Shown here: positions 14,481-21,289 of the stretch, in pieces
Layout of the letters: every line of letters starts with the position of its first letter
Numbering within the stretch: the first letter of the stretch is position 1
Origin: a virus
Strand: one strand, 5' to 3'
Length of the DNA: 33,577 bases
Virus record (IMG/VR): IMGVR_UViG_3300046167_000511
Span: 1-33,577 of that record
Notes under the pieces: generated by a model
What the model saw: the letters and a program-made list of their open reading frames with translations, nothing else
Database searches by the model: none
Told to the model about the DNA's origin: nothing
Position numbers and translations under genes: made by a program

Positions 14481-16008
14481 AAAATTCAAAAAAACTTATC
14501 ATAAGGATTGGCTTAATCAATTAGACATTGAAGAAGCGAAACAAGACAAGAAATGGGTTAAATACTTTAAAAAGGAAAGTAGTGATATTATCAATGAGTT
14601 TCTAAAAGCCAATAAACAAATACCTGATTTACAATTTAAGTTTAAGGATAGCGACTTAATAACTCTTTATGTTGAACTATATCAAGAGGTTGGAAATAAG
14701 TTTGCTAAGTGGTATGCTCAAAACTTTGAGAAATACATTACTAAAAATACCCATATTGAATATGAGGATATTTGGAATGAAAAGTTTGCATACATAGGTA
14801 ATGAAGTAGCAGGTGCAAGAATAGTTAGTGTAGGTGGTAATCGAAGAAAAGAATTTATTAAGACATTAAAAAGATATATGGCAGATCCTGACTTTCAATC
14901 AATGGGTGAGGTACAAGCATCAAGAATACTGCGAAAGAAGTTTAATGATATGTCGGTTGTTAATGCAAAACGAATTGTAAGAACAGAAAGTGTTAATGCA
15001 GCCAATTATGCGACTAATCAAAGTGCTACTGATGTTTTTGGAAAAGAGAATCTTCAAAAAGAATGGATTGCAACTTTTGATAATAGAACAAGAATAGATC
15101 ATATACAAGCCAATGGACAAATAGTTGATATGGATAAAAACTTTTTAGTGGGTGGTGAGGAATTAAGTTATCCAGGTGATAGTAGAGGAAGTGCTGCTAA
15201 TGTAATTAATTGTAGGTGTACCAATGCACCATTTCCTAAAGAAGAAATTATTGAGGGTGCAATACCGCAAAGAATTGAGCCAATGCCAGTAAGAGTTCCA
15301 AGACAAAGAGTAGTGCAAGAAGGAAAACCAAACTTTTATCCAAAAGAAATTGATGATCTTAAAAAACAAGGTTATGAGATTGATGATAAAGCAATGGAGA
15401 TAACAAGTTTGTTAAATAAACCTATAAGTGTTAAATTTTTAAGAAAGGGAAGATCGTTTGCAAACGAAGATGGTATTACAATTAACATAAGAGATTATAA
15501 TACTAAAGTAGCATTAAACAGAGCATTAGTTCACGAGATAGGTCATATGGCACATAAACAAAATAATTGGGCAAAATGGAATATGAGAAATAAATCTAAA
15601 CCAATTTTAGATGATGATGTTAAAAATGCTTTTGAAAAATGGAGAAAACAATTAGGTTATAGGCAAAGTGCAAGTGTGCAAAATGAAGCATTGAAACCAT
15701 ACAAAAGATTATGGGATTTTGAGGATTTCGGAAGTTTAAAAAAACAATTTCCATCTCTTTCAGAAAAAGATTTTCAACAATTTCACGGAGCAATGGCAGA
15801 TTTTTTTGGTGCATTGACAAGAAACAAAGTTGGATATGGTCACCCTAATGCTTACTATACAAGAGGTGGTCTTTATTCACAAGTAGCTGAAGTTTTAGCT
15901 CATTCATTTGAAAATTTATATTTCGGCAACCCCATATTTAGAAGATTATATCCTGAGATTTATTATGAATCAAGAGAACTTATAAGAAAATTACAAAATA
16001 AAATATAA
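14470..16008 (+). CDS. MuF head morphogenesis protein fused to HEIGH metallopeptidase
   Basis: 512 residues. Residues to about 255 form a MuF/SPP1 gp7-type domain: RIVRTESVNAANYATNQ, WIATFDNRTRIDHIQANGQ, YPGDSRGSAANVINCRC. After a Pro-rich linker (PMPVRVPRQRV), the C-terminal half looks like a zincin: RALVHEIGHMAHKQ with H355-E356 and H359 as zinc ligands and base, and a later VAEVLAHSFENLY helix that can supply the third acidic ligand. MuF proteins are minor head proteins carried in the virion, and C-terminal enzymatic or toxin domains on them are known (MuF polymorphic toxins). The peptidase could mature head proteins or be injected to act in the host. Confidence 0.85.
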   Translation: MLTKKFKKTYHKDWLNQLDIEEAKQDKKWVKYFKKESSDIINEFLKANKQIPDLQFKFKDSDLITLYVELYQEVGNKFAKWYAQNFEKYITKNTHIEYEDIWNEKFAYIGNEVAGARIVSVGGNRRKEFIKTLKRYMADPDFQSMGEVQASRILRKKFNDMSVVNAKRIVRTESVNAANYATNQSATDVFGKENLQKEWIATFDNRTRIDHIQANGQIVDMDKNFLVGGEELSYPGDSRGSAANVINCRCTNAPFPKEEIIEGAIPQRIEPMPVRVPRQRVVQEGKPNFYPKEIDDLKKQGYEIDDKAMEITSLLNKPISVKFLRKGRSFANEDGITINIRDYNTKVALNRALVHEIGHMAHKQNNWAKWNMRNKSKPILDDDVKNAFEKWRKQLGYRQSASVQNEALKPYKRLWDFEDFGSLKKQFPSLSEKDFQQFHGAMADFFGALTRNKVGYGHPNAYYTRGGLYSQVAEVLAHSFENLYFGNPIFRRLYPEIYYESRELIRKLQNKI

Positions 16009-16208
16009 TGGAAAGATTGTTTAGATTATCACAAGAGTACGAAAAATTACACCCAAATTCAGAATCACCAAGAACTTGGCTAATGTTATTTAGTATCGAA
16101 GAACTAATTGTAATGTTAGAAAATGCAGATGGAAGAAGAATAGATGTCTTAATAACTGATTCACCTGAAGTGAATGGTGGTGGTGAATTAATATATATAG
16201 AAAATTAA
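16008..16208 (+). CDS. Hypothetical small protein
   Basis: 66 residues, coupled to the MuF gene by TAATG. Two helices (MERLFRLSQEYEKLHPNSES, FSIEELIVMLENADG) and a beta-like acidic end (RIDVLITDSPEVNGG). No family recognised. Because it is coupled to the MuF-zincin fusion it could be a chaperone, inhibitor or immunity-like partner of that protein, but nothing in the sequence shows this. Confidence 0.6.
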   Translation: MERLFRLSQEYEKLHPNSESPRTWLMLFSIEELIVMLENADGRRIDVLITDSPEVNGGGELIYIEN

Positions 16209-16216
16209 TATCTTTG
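16209..16216 (+). promoter_or_regulatory. Bacteroidetes -7 box, leaderless arrangement before protease
   Basis: TATCTTTG plus TAAA precedes the ATG at 16221, giving the four-base spacing seen at other leaderless-type starts. It would give separate high expression of protease and capsid genes. No -33 element recognised. Confidence 0.5.
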
Positions 16217-16220
16217 TAAA

Positions 16221-16922
16221 ATGGAAAATATAATATATAAGTCAAGCCCAATCGGTGAATTAGTTGATGCCGATGAAAAGAGTGGAATCGTAAAAGGATA
16301 TGGTTCTGTATTTAATAATGTTGATAGCGATGGTGATATAATTACACCAGGTGCATATACAAAAACGATTATGGAGAATGGAAGTCGTGTTAAATACTTA
16401 TATCAGCACAATATGGATCAACCATTAGGAAAAATGGTGAACTTATATGAAGATGATAAAGGATTGATGTTCGAAGCGAAAATACCAAAAACTCAACTTG
16501 GAACTGATGTATTAGAACTTATGAAAGCAGGGGTGATTACTGAAAACAGTGTAGGTATATTGCCACTTCAAAAGGAAGCAGGAATGGGTGATGGATATAA
16601 CAGAAAATTAACGGAAGTAAAACTTTATGAGATTTCTGCCGTTACACTTGCTGCAAATGATGAAGCAATGATATTAGATGTAAAAGGGAATGTAGATAAG
16701 GAGAAAGTATTGAAAAGATTTGATAAACTTGTGAAATTAATTCGCAAGGGTAACATTTCTGACAATATGGGTTATGCTATTGAAGCAGAACTCATCAAGC
16801 TAAAATCTATTTTTAACGATAGTGCCACTCTGCCAACTGAAATTGATGTTACAGAGCCGACAGAGATTAAAACTGATAATAGTGATATATATAATTATTT
16901 GTTTAATAAATTAAATTCGTAA
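16221..16922 (+). CDS. HK97-type prohead maturation protease
   Basis: 233 residues. GIVKGYGSVFNNVDSDGDII at the N-terminus, catalytic His in YLYQHNMDQPLGKM, catalytic Ser in VITENSVGILPL, and EVKLYEISAVTLAAND are the standard prohead protease (peptidase U35/S78) motifs. It cleaves the scaffold-like N-terminus of the capsid protein during maturation. The C-terminal 80 residues are Lys/Asp-rich and variable. It directly precedes the capsid gene (three-base gap), the usual HK97 order. Confidence 0.93.
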   Translation: MENIIYKSSPIGELVDADEKSGIVKGYGSVFNNVDSDGDIITPGAYTKTIMENGSRVKYLYQHNMDQPLGKMVNLYEDDKGLMFEAKIPKTQLGTDVLELMKAGVITENSVGILPLQKEAGMGDGYNRKLTEVKLYEISAVTLAANDEAMILDVKGNVDKEKVLKRFDKLVKLIRKGNISDNMGYAIEAELIKLKSIFNDSATLPTEIDVTEPTEIKTDNSDIYNYLFNKLNS

Positions 16923-16925
16923 AAA

Positions 16926-18131
16926 ATGAACGATGAAATCAAAAAAGAATTAGACCAAATCGGAGATTTAGTTGATTCTAAAATTGAAAAAGCATTCAAT
17001 TCGGCTCAAGATAATGCGAAAGGTGAGATTGAAGAATCACTTAAAAGTGAAATTTCAAACCTATCTAACGACTATCTTGCAAAGAATGATGAAATGCAAA
17101 AAAGAATGGACACTATCGAAATGGCAGCTAAAAAAAATGCTATCGAAAGTAAGCCAGTAAACTTTAAAGGTGCTTTAAAAGAAGCTATCGAAGGTGGTGC
17201 TATTGAAGGTCTTAAAAAAGGACAATCAAGAGCAGCTTCATTCGAAGTAAAAGCTGATATGACAACTGGTGCAGATTATACTGGTGAGGTTATCGCTGCA
17301 ACAAGAGTACCTGGTATAAAGTATGATCCTGCAAATGCAGTTCACATTAGATCAATCGTACCTGTTGGAACTACAAACTCTGACACAATAAGATATATTA
17401 AAGAATCTGCATATACACAAGGTGCTGCTGCTAAAGCAGAAGGAACTGCACTTGGACAAACTGACTTTAACTTAACTGCTTCTACTGCTAATGTAGAGTT
17501 AATTGGTACTTACTTAAGATTATCAAAGCAAATGCTTGATGATACTGAGCAATTAACTTCTTACATCTCGGCAAGAGTACCAAGCAAGTTAATGGCAGTT
17601 GAAGATGACCAATTATTAGGTGGTAATGGATCTGCACCAAATTTAGAAGGATTGAGAAATTCTGCTACTGTTTGGTCTAATTCTGCTTCAGGATTCGCTG
17701 ATGGTGTTATTGCAAACCCACAAAACATTGATGTATTAATTACTGCACTTAACCAAGTTGCAAAAGCTAATTATACTTCAGATGGGATTTTAATGCACCC
17801 AACAGATTTCCACAAGATTCTTGCACTAAAAGATGGTGACAGTAGATACTTAAAAGATCAAGTTTATCAAGGATTACAACCTACATTTATGGGAGTACCA
17901 TTTAGAATCTCAACTGCAATGGCAGAAGGAGAGTTTATCGTAGGTAATTTCTCACAAGCTGCTCAAATTTGGCAGAGAGAGAATGTAAGTGTTGAGTTCT
18001 TTGAGCAAGATTCTGACAATGTTCAAAAGAACTTTGTAACAGTAAGAGTTCAAGAAAGGTTAGCAATGACTACTTACTTACCAAATGCACTATGTAGAGG
18101 TTCATTCGCTACAGTGGTTGCAGCTCTATAA
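16926..18131 (+). CDS. HK97-fold major capsid protein
   Basis: 401 residues. The first 100 or so form a charged coiled-coil 'delta' scaffold region (MNDEIKKELDQIGDLVDSKI onward) likely removed by the upstream protease. The rest is the HK97 coat fold: VPGIKYDPANAVHIRSIVPV, TIRYIKESAYT, EGTALGQTDFNLT, LSKQMLDDTEQLTSYI, DDQLLGGNGSAPNLEGL, DGILMHPTDFHKI, and a C-terminal RVQERLAMTTYLPNALCRGS. It assembles the icosahedral shell. A strong terminator follows 21 bases downstream, so it closes the packaging/head transcript. Confidence 0.95.
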   Translation: MNDEIKKELDQIGDLVDSKIEKAFNSAQDNAKGEIEESLKSEISNLSNDYLAKNDEMQKRMDTIEMAAKKNAIESKPVNFKGALKEAIEGGAIEGLKKGQSRAASFEVKADMTTGADYTGEVIAATRVPGIKYDPANAVHIRSIVPVGTTNSDTIRYIKESAYTQGAAAKAEGTALGQTDFNLTASTANVELIGTYLRLSKQMLDDTEQLTSYISARVPSKLMAVEDDQLLGGNGSAPNLEGLRNSATVWSNSASGFADGVIANPQNIDVLITALNQVAKANYTSDGILMHPTDFHKILALKDGDSRYLKDQVYQGLQPTFMGVPFRISTAMAEGEFIVGNFSQAAQIWQRENVSVEFFEQDSDNVQKNFVTVRVQERLAMTTYLPNALCRGSFATVVAAL

Positions 18132-18152
18132 TTAATTAGAGTTTATATAATT

Positions 18153-18177
18153 AAAGGGGCTTCATGCCCCTTTTTTT
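18153..18177 (+). terminator. Strong terminator after capsid gene, probably bidirectional
   Basis: AAAGGGGC (18153-18160), loop TTCAT, GCCCCTTT (18166-18173), then T residues to 18177. The stem is flanked by A on the left, so the same hairpin can also serve the minus-strand gene that ends at 18176. Confidence 0.85.
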
Positions 18178-18316
18178 ATTTTACTTTCTTAATAAATCTT
18201 TCTGCTTGATCTTTAGTCCAAAATGTCCTGCCGAGTTCAGTACCTTCGAAATCATAATTTACAAGCCAAAGACCACCTTCTAATTGTAAAGGTTTGTATT
18301 TAATTGTCTTTTTCAT
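18176..18316 (-). CDS. Small minus-strand protein (46 aa)
   Basis: The only minus-strand gene I support. 46 residues starting MKKTIKYKPLQLEGGLWLVN and ending TKDQAERFIKKVK. The composition is that of a folded small protein (two beta strands then a basic helix), unlike the Phe/Ile/Ser-rich noise of antisense frames elsewhere; the open frame upstream of this Met (to 18541) is such noise and is excluded. It converges on the capsid gene and stops at the shared terminator. Its promoter would lie in the AT-rich 18317-18404, divergent from the next gene cluster. Function unknown. Confidence 0.55.
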   Translation of the reverse strand: MKKTIKYKPLQLEGGLWLVNYDFEGTELGRTFWTKDQAERFIKKVK

Positions 18317-18352
18317 ATTAACAATATATAAAAAAATATTAATAATGTAAAA

Positions 18353-18360
18353 TATATTTG
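18353..18360 (+). promoter_or_regulatory. -7 box in divergent intergenic region
   Basis: TATATTTG on the + strand lies 44 bases before the ATG at 18405, in the 88-base AT-rich gap between the minus-strand gene and the small + strand genes. No -33 element seen. Confidence 0.35.
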
Positions 18361-18404
18361 TGTATATGAAATAAATTGTTTTACTTTGAAGAAAATTAGA
18401 AAAT

Positions 18405-18512
18405 ATGAATAAAGAACAATTTAAAGAATTTCTAACATTTGTAAGTTTTATGGTTTTAGGCATTGGTATATTTTTTTGCTTATGGTCAATCTCTGAAATA
18501 TTTAGCATATAA
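18405..18512 (+). CDS. Single-span membrane peptide (35 aa)
   Basis: 35 residues: a short charged N-terminus (MNKEQFKEFL) followed by a hydrophobic segment (FMVLGIGIFFCLWSI) long enough to span a membrane. The stop overlaps the next start (TAATG). It may be a holin-like, superinfection-exclusion or host-takeover peptide; nothing distinguishes these. Its place in a chain of coupled small frames supports it. Confidence 0.5.
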   Translation: MNKEQFKEFLTFVSFMVLGIGIFFCLWSISEIFSI

Positions 18513-18667
18513 TGAAAGTAATATACAAAGCAACAAATCAAGATATTAATATGCCAGTTGATTTAAACTTGCAAAAAAGAATACTGAAATATTGTTGTTG
18601 GGGATTAGGATTGTTTACATTTTGGGCAACATTAGGAATTAACTTTTTATTTTGGTTAGTAAGATAA
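18512..18667 (+). CDS. Small membrane protein (51 aa)
   Basis: 51 residues. The N-terminal 25 are polar (MKVIYKATNQDINMPVDLNL); the rest is a hydrophobic segment rich in Trp, Phe and Gly (CCWGLGLFTFWATLGINFLF). Coupled by TAATG to genes on both sides. Likely inserted in the host membrane and possibly pairs with the preceding 35-residue peptide. No family recognised. Confidence 0.5.
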   Translation: MKVIYKATNQDINMPVDLNLQKRILKYCCWGLGLFTFWATLGINFLFWLVR

Positions 18668-18837
18668 TGTCAGTAAACAAAAAAATAGCACCAAAAATAA
18701 TGAAGATTATATCTAATCATTGGGATATAAAAAACATAACCCAAGATGATTATTTCAAGGTTTTGAGTTATGCTTATGGAATAGAAGATACAATAATTGA
18801 AAGTAAAAAGAAAAAAGATGGATCACTTAGAGATTGA
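18667..18837 (+). CDS. Hypothetical small protein (56 aa)
   Basis: 56 residues from the ATG overlapping the previous stop (TAATG); an in-frame TTG at 18652 is less likely. Helical, basic ends (MSVNKKIAPKIMKIISNHW; ESKKKKDGSLRD) and an acidic middle (ITQDDYFKVLSYAYGIED). The next gene begins 20 bases before its end. No function assigned. Confidence 0.5.
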   Translation: MSVNKKIAPKIMKIISNHWDIKNITQDDYFKVLSYAYGIEDTIIESKKKKDGSLRD

Positions 18838-18961
18838 AAGATACCAAAGAGAAGAAATAGAAACAAAGGAGTGTTTAAATTGTGGTGTTGAGTTTAAAAG
18901 CCATATTGATATTCCAAAACAGTATTGTTCTAATGTTTGTTATTATAGTACATTAGGATAA
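18818..18961 (+). CDS. Zinc-finger peptide (47 aa)
   Basis: 47 residues. Charged N-terminus (MDHLEIERYQREE), then C19-L-N-C22 and C37-S-N-V-C41 separated by 14 residues that include a His, a compact treble-clef/zinc-ribbon pattern (ECLNCGVEFKSH ... QYCSNVCYYS). The pattern resembles the C-x2-C ... YCS-x2-C 'CGxxF ... YCSxxC' fingers of small DNA-associated phage proteins. It overlaps the preceding gene by 20 bases and ends 32 bases before the terminator at 18994. Confidence 0.6.
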   Translation: MDHLEIERYQREEIETKECLNCGVEFKSHIDIPKQYCSNVCYYSTLG

Positions 18962-18993
18962 TTTTTTTTTCATATTAGTTAGTTTTATTAGTC

Positions 18994-19024
18994 AAGTGGT
19001 TAATTTCGGTTAGCCACTTTTTTT
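18994..19024 (+). terminator. Intrinsic terminator before the PD-(D/E)XK gene
   Basis: AAGTGG, a T-G wobble, TAA, loop TTTCGG, TTA and CCACTT form a ten-pair hairpin that runs into seven T residues (19018-19024). It ends the small-gene transcript. Confidence 0.8.
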
Positions 19025-19038
19025 GTAACTTTATTTTC

Positions 19039-19401
19039 GTGGATTCCAATGCAAAAGGTTGTATTGCTGAATATAAATTTGGTATTGAATGTCTTAAACG
19101 AGATATAAAAGTTTCTTACCCCCTAATCCATACTTCTTTTTATGATTGTGTGGCGGATACAGGAGAAAATATGTATCGTATTCAAATTAAATCTACAACT
19201 CAAGGATTTCAAAAAAACAGGAAAACTGTTCATATACAATGGAAACATAGTTACGAAAAAAAAGATGTAGATTATTTTGCAATTTGGGTAGAGAAGTATG
19301 AAGGGTTTTTTATTTTTAAAAATGATGGTAAAAGATTAGCGGTTAGATTAAGTCAAACAAATGCTTATTCAAAATTTTTTAATAACTTTGACTTCAAATA
19401 G
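19039..19401 (+). CDS. PD-(D/E)XK endonuclease (I-Ssp6803-like, PDDEXK_5 type)
   Basis: 120 residues starting at GTG. NAKGCIAEYKFGIECLKRD, then VSYPL ... YDCVADTG and YRIQIKST give the PD-(D/E)XK core with E11, D36 and Q49-x-K51. Gln in place of the usual Glu is also seen in I-Ssp6803-type homing enzymes. Next come VDYFAIWVEKYEGFFIF and RLAVRLS strands. An AACTTTA box sits five bases before the GTG. The gene stands alone between two terminators, within the head genes, which is typical of a mobile or accessory nuclease cassette. A role in host DNA breakdown is an alternative. Confidence 0.75.
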   Translation: MDSNAKGCIAEYKFGIECLKRDIKVSYPLIHTSFYDCVADTGENMYRIQIKSTTQGFQKNRKTVHIQWKHSYEKKDVDYFAIWVEKYEGFFIFKNDGKRLAVRLSQTNAYSKFFNNFDFK

Positions 19402-19430
19402 TTTTTTCTTTCTTTATTCTTTTTCAATCA

Positions 19431-19463
19431 AATGCACTGTAAACTTTATGGTGCATTTTTTTT
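19431..19463 (+). terminator. Intrinsic terminator after the nuclease gene
   Basis: AATGCAC (19431-19437) pairs with GTGCATT (19451-19457) across a 13-base loop and is followed by a T-run to 19463. Confidence 0.7.
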
Positions 19464-19464
19464 G

Positions 19465-19472
19465 TATTTTTG
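19465..19472 (+). promoter_or_regulatory. Bacteroidetes -7 box for connector/tail operon
   Basis: TATTTTTG directly after the terminator T-run, 16 bases before the ATG at 19489. It would restart transcription for the connector genes. No -33 TTG in the usual window. Confidence 0.5.
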
Positions 19473-19488
19473 TTTTAAATAATAAATT

Positions 19489-19602
19489 ATGTTAGAAGAT
19501 ATATTAGAGTTTTTAGGAATCATAGAAAGGGAAACTAAAAAGACAAAAGAAACAAAGGAATTAAAACAAGCATACAAGAAAAAAATCAAAAAAAATAAGT
19601 AA
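19489..19602 (+). CDS. Small basic helical protein (37 aa)
   Basis: 37 residues: MLEDILEFLGIIERETKKTK, then a run of Lys/Glu/Gln ending KKIKKNK. Probably a single charged helix. It has a promoter box in front and is coupled to the connector gene by TAATG, so it may serve mainly as a leader frame for that gene or be a minor virion/assembly peptide. Confidence 0.5.
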   Translation: MLEDILEFLGIIERETKKTKETKELKQAYKKKIKKNK

Positions 19603-20147
19603 TGAAATATTATAGTAATCCTTTAAATCGCTTTCATACACAAATCAAGATAACTGCTACGACAGGATCAGAGATAATTAACACGGCAACGGCTAAATCA
19701 TATTTAAGGGTTGATACAAGTGCTGATGATACCTTGATTGGTCAAATGATTACACAAGCCAGGATTATAATTGAAAATTACATTACTAAAGATATAGTGG
19801 CTAAAACAAGGAAATTATATTTAGCAAATGTTGATGAAAGGTTTGTTTTGCCATTTTCACCAATAGCTTCTGTACAATCAATAACTGTAGATGGAACTGC
19901 TACAACTGACTATACCACTTATGGTTTAGATGATACAATTATTGAATTGGGGAGTTTGCCATCAAAAGAGGTTATTGTAAGCTATACAACGGCAGGAATG
20001 AATGATAGTTTTTTAATAGAAGCAAATCTTCAGCTTGTTTCAACACTTTATGACAATAGAACTGATTTTGTAATTGGTCAAAATGTTACTGATCTTCCTA
20101 CAAGTGTTAAAGAAATATTAAGTGGTTATAAAACAATGTTTATATAA
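19602..20147 (+). CDS. Head-tail connector (HK97 gp6-like adaptor)
   Basis: 181 residues. TATAKSYLRVDTSADDTLIG and MITQARIIIENYITKDIVAK, a central beta region (VLPFSPIASVQSITVDG), and a C-terminal FLIEANLQLVSTLYDNR are the features of gp6-type adaptors. These form the ring below the portal. Start by TAATG; followed by stopper, gp10-like and tail-terminator genes in canonical order. Confidence 0.85.
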   Translation: MKYYSNPLNRFHTQIKITATTGSEIINTATAKSYLRVDTSADDTLIGQMITQARIIIENYITKDIVAKTRKLYLANVDERFVLPFSPIASVQSITVDGTATTDYTTYGLDDTIIELGSLPSKEVIVSYTTAGMNDSFLIEANLQLVSTLYDNRTDFVIGQNVTDLPTSVKEILSGYKTMFI

Positions 20148-20473
20148 TGAATGCAGGTAAATTAGATAAAAGAGTTTTAGTTAAAAGACAATCTAAATCT
20201 GTTGATGGTTTTGGTGGGTTTACATCTACTCTTGGAACTCAAACAACCATTTGGGCAATGGTTAATTATACTGGTGGTGATATTACCACAAAGAATGGGA
20301 AAAGAGATAGGAATTTAGTTATTGAATTAACTGTTAGGAAAAAAACTGCTGATGATATAAATACGACAGATCTGTTAGAAATTGAAAATGAAAGTGGACA
20401 ATTTCAAATAAACAATATGTTTAATAGCAATTATAAATATTACACAACAATAACGGCAACAAAAAGGGAATAA
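20147..20473 (+). CDS. Head-tail stopper (SPP1 gp16/HK97 gp7-like)
   Basis: 108 residues. GKLDKRVLVKRQSKSVDGFG, then TIWAMVNYTGGDI and ELTVRKKTADDI match the head-tail joining protein family, a small beta barrel that closes the head after packaging. Coupled by TAATG to genes on both sides. Confidence 0.85.
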   Translation: MNAGKLDKRVLVKRQSKSVDGFGGFTSTLGTQTTIWAMVNYTGGDITTKNGKRDRNLVIELTVRKKTADDINTTDLLEIENESGQFQINNMFNSNYKYYTTITATKRE

Positions 20474-20850
20474 TGGCAGAAAAAGACATTCAAATAGTGT
20501 TAAATAAATCTGATGCAAGAAAGGTTGAGCAGCTTTTTAACAAATTATCTTCATTAAGTAATAAAGGAGTTGATATGATAATAGCTAAAAGGGCATCGTT
20601 TATTGTTAGAGATATGAAAGGAGATGCACCAGTTAAAACAGGTAATCTTATGAATAATATAGTTTACAACCATCAAAATTTATCAATAGAATCTAAAGCA
20701 CCATACAGTGCTGCAGTTGAAGAAATGACAAGTTCTAAAGCGAAAGGAAGTGTTAAGGGTGCATATCAATTTTTCTACAAGAATATTAACAAAGGTTTGG
20801 TTAAATTAAAATTAGATTTAAACAATGCAATTAAAAGAAGTTTAAGATGA
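20473..20850 (+). CDS. HK97 gp10-like tail component
   Basis: 125 residues. A long N-terminal helix, RDMKGDAPVKTGNLMNNIVY and ESKAPYSAAVEE are the signature of the HK97 gp10 family ('aPv.TG.L..si...........pYA..vE'). The family acts in head-tail joining or tail assembly. Position between stopper and tail terminator agrees. The stop overlaps the next start by ATGA. Confidence 0.87.
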   Translation: MAEKDIQIVLNKSDARKVEQLFNKLSSLSNKGVDMIIAKRASFIVRDMKGDAPVKTGNLMNNIVYNHQNLSIESKAPYSAAVEEMTSSKAKGSVKGAYQFFYKNINKGLVKLKLDLNNAIKRSLR

Positions 20851-21284
20851 AAGAACCAATACGATTTATAAGACAAAAGATATTTACACTCTTAAATGGT
20901 AATGTAAGTTATGGTGGTGCAAATGTACCTGTATATAATCGTGTTCCATCTACACAAAGTGAACCATATATAATTGTGTATTCTGCAGATACTGCTCAAA
21001 CAAATCAAAATCAAAGTGACTTCATAGTTGAATGTATTACAAGAATCGAAGTAGTTACGGCTTTCTTTTCTGATGATGGCGGAGAACTACAAGTAAATGA
21101 TATTGTAGAATCAATTTTAGAGTTAATTAAAACATCTACAACTGATTACTTTGACCTTACATCTAACAACTTTAATGTCTTTACAAGTAACATTAATGGG
21201 GTTGCTTATAGTGAAGAAAATGATGATGAAAAAACTTATTTTAGAGCAATCATTGATATTGCGAATAGAGTTCAACAAAATTAA
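20847..21284 (+). CDS. Tail terminator/completion protein (DUF3168-like)
   Basis: 145 residues. IRQKIFTLLNGNVSYGGANV, then VPSTQSEPYIIVYSADTA, CITRIEVVTAFFSDDGG and YFRAIIDIANRVQQN follow the layout of tail completion proteins: an N-terminal helix, 'vP....PYI.i', a central strand pair and a final strand. It would cap the tail tube at the head side. It ends six bases before the endolysin gene. Confidence 0.75.
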   Translation: MKEPIRFIRQKIFTLLNGNVSYGGANVPVYNRVPSTQSEPYIIVYSADTAQTNQNQSDFIVECITRIEVVTAFFSDDGGELQVNDIVESILELIKTSTTDYFDLTSNNFNVFTSNINGVAYSEENDDEKTYFRAIIDIANRVQQN

Positions 21285-21289
21285 AAATT

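Noticed and set aside
18317-18541. N-terminal extension of the minus-strand gene
   Set aside because: The extra residues are Phe/Ile/Tyr/Asn-rich antisense noise across an AT-rich intergenic region and a + strand gene; the Met at 18316 gives a protein-like sequence.
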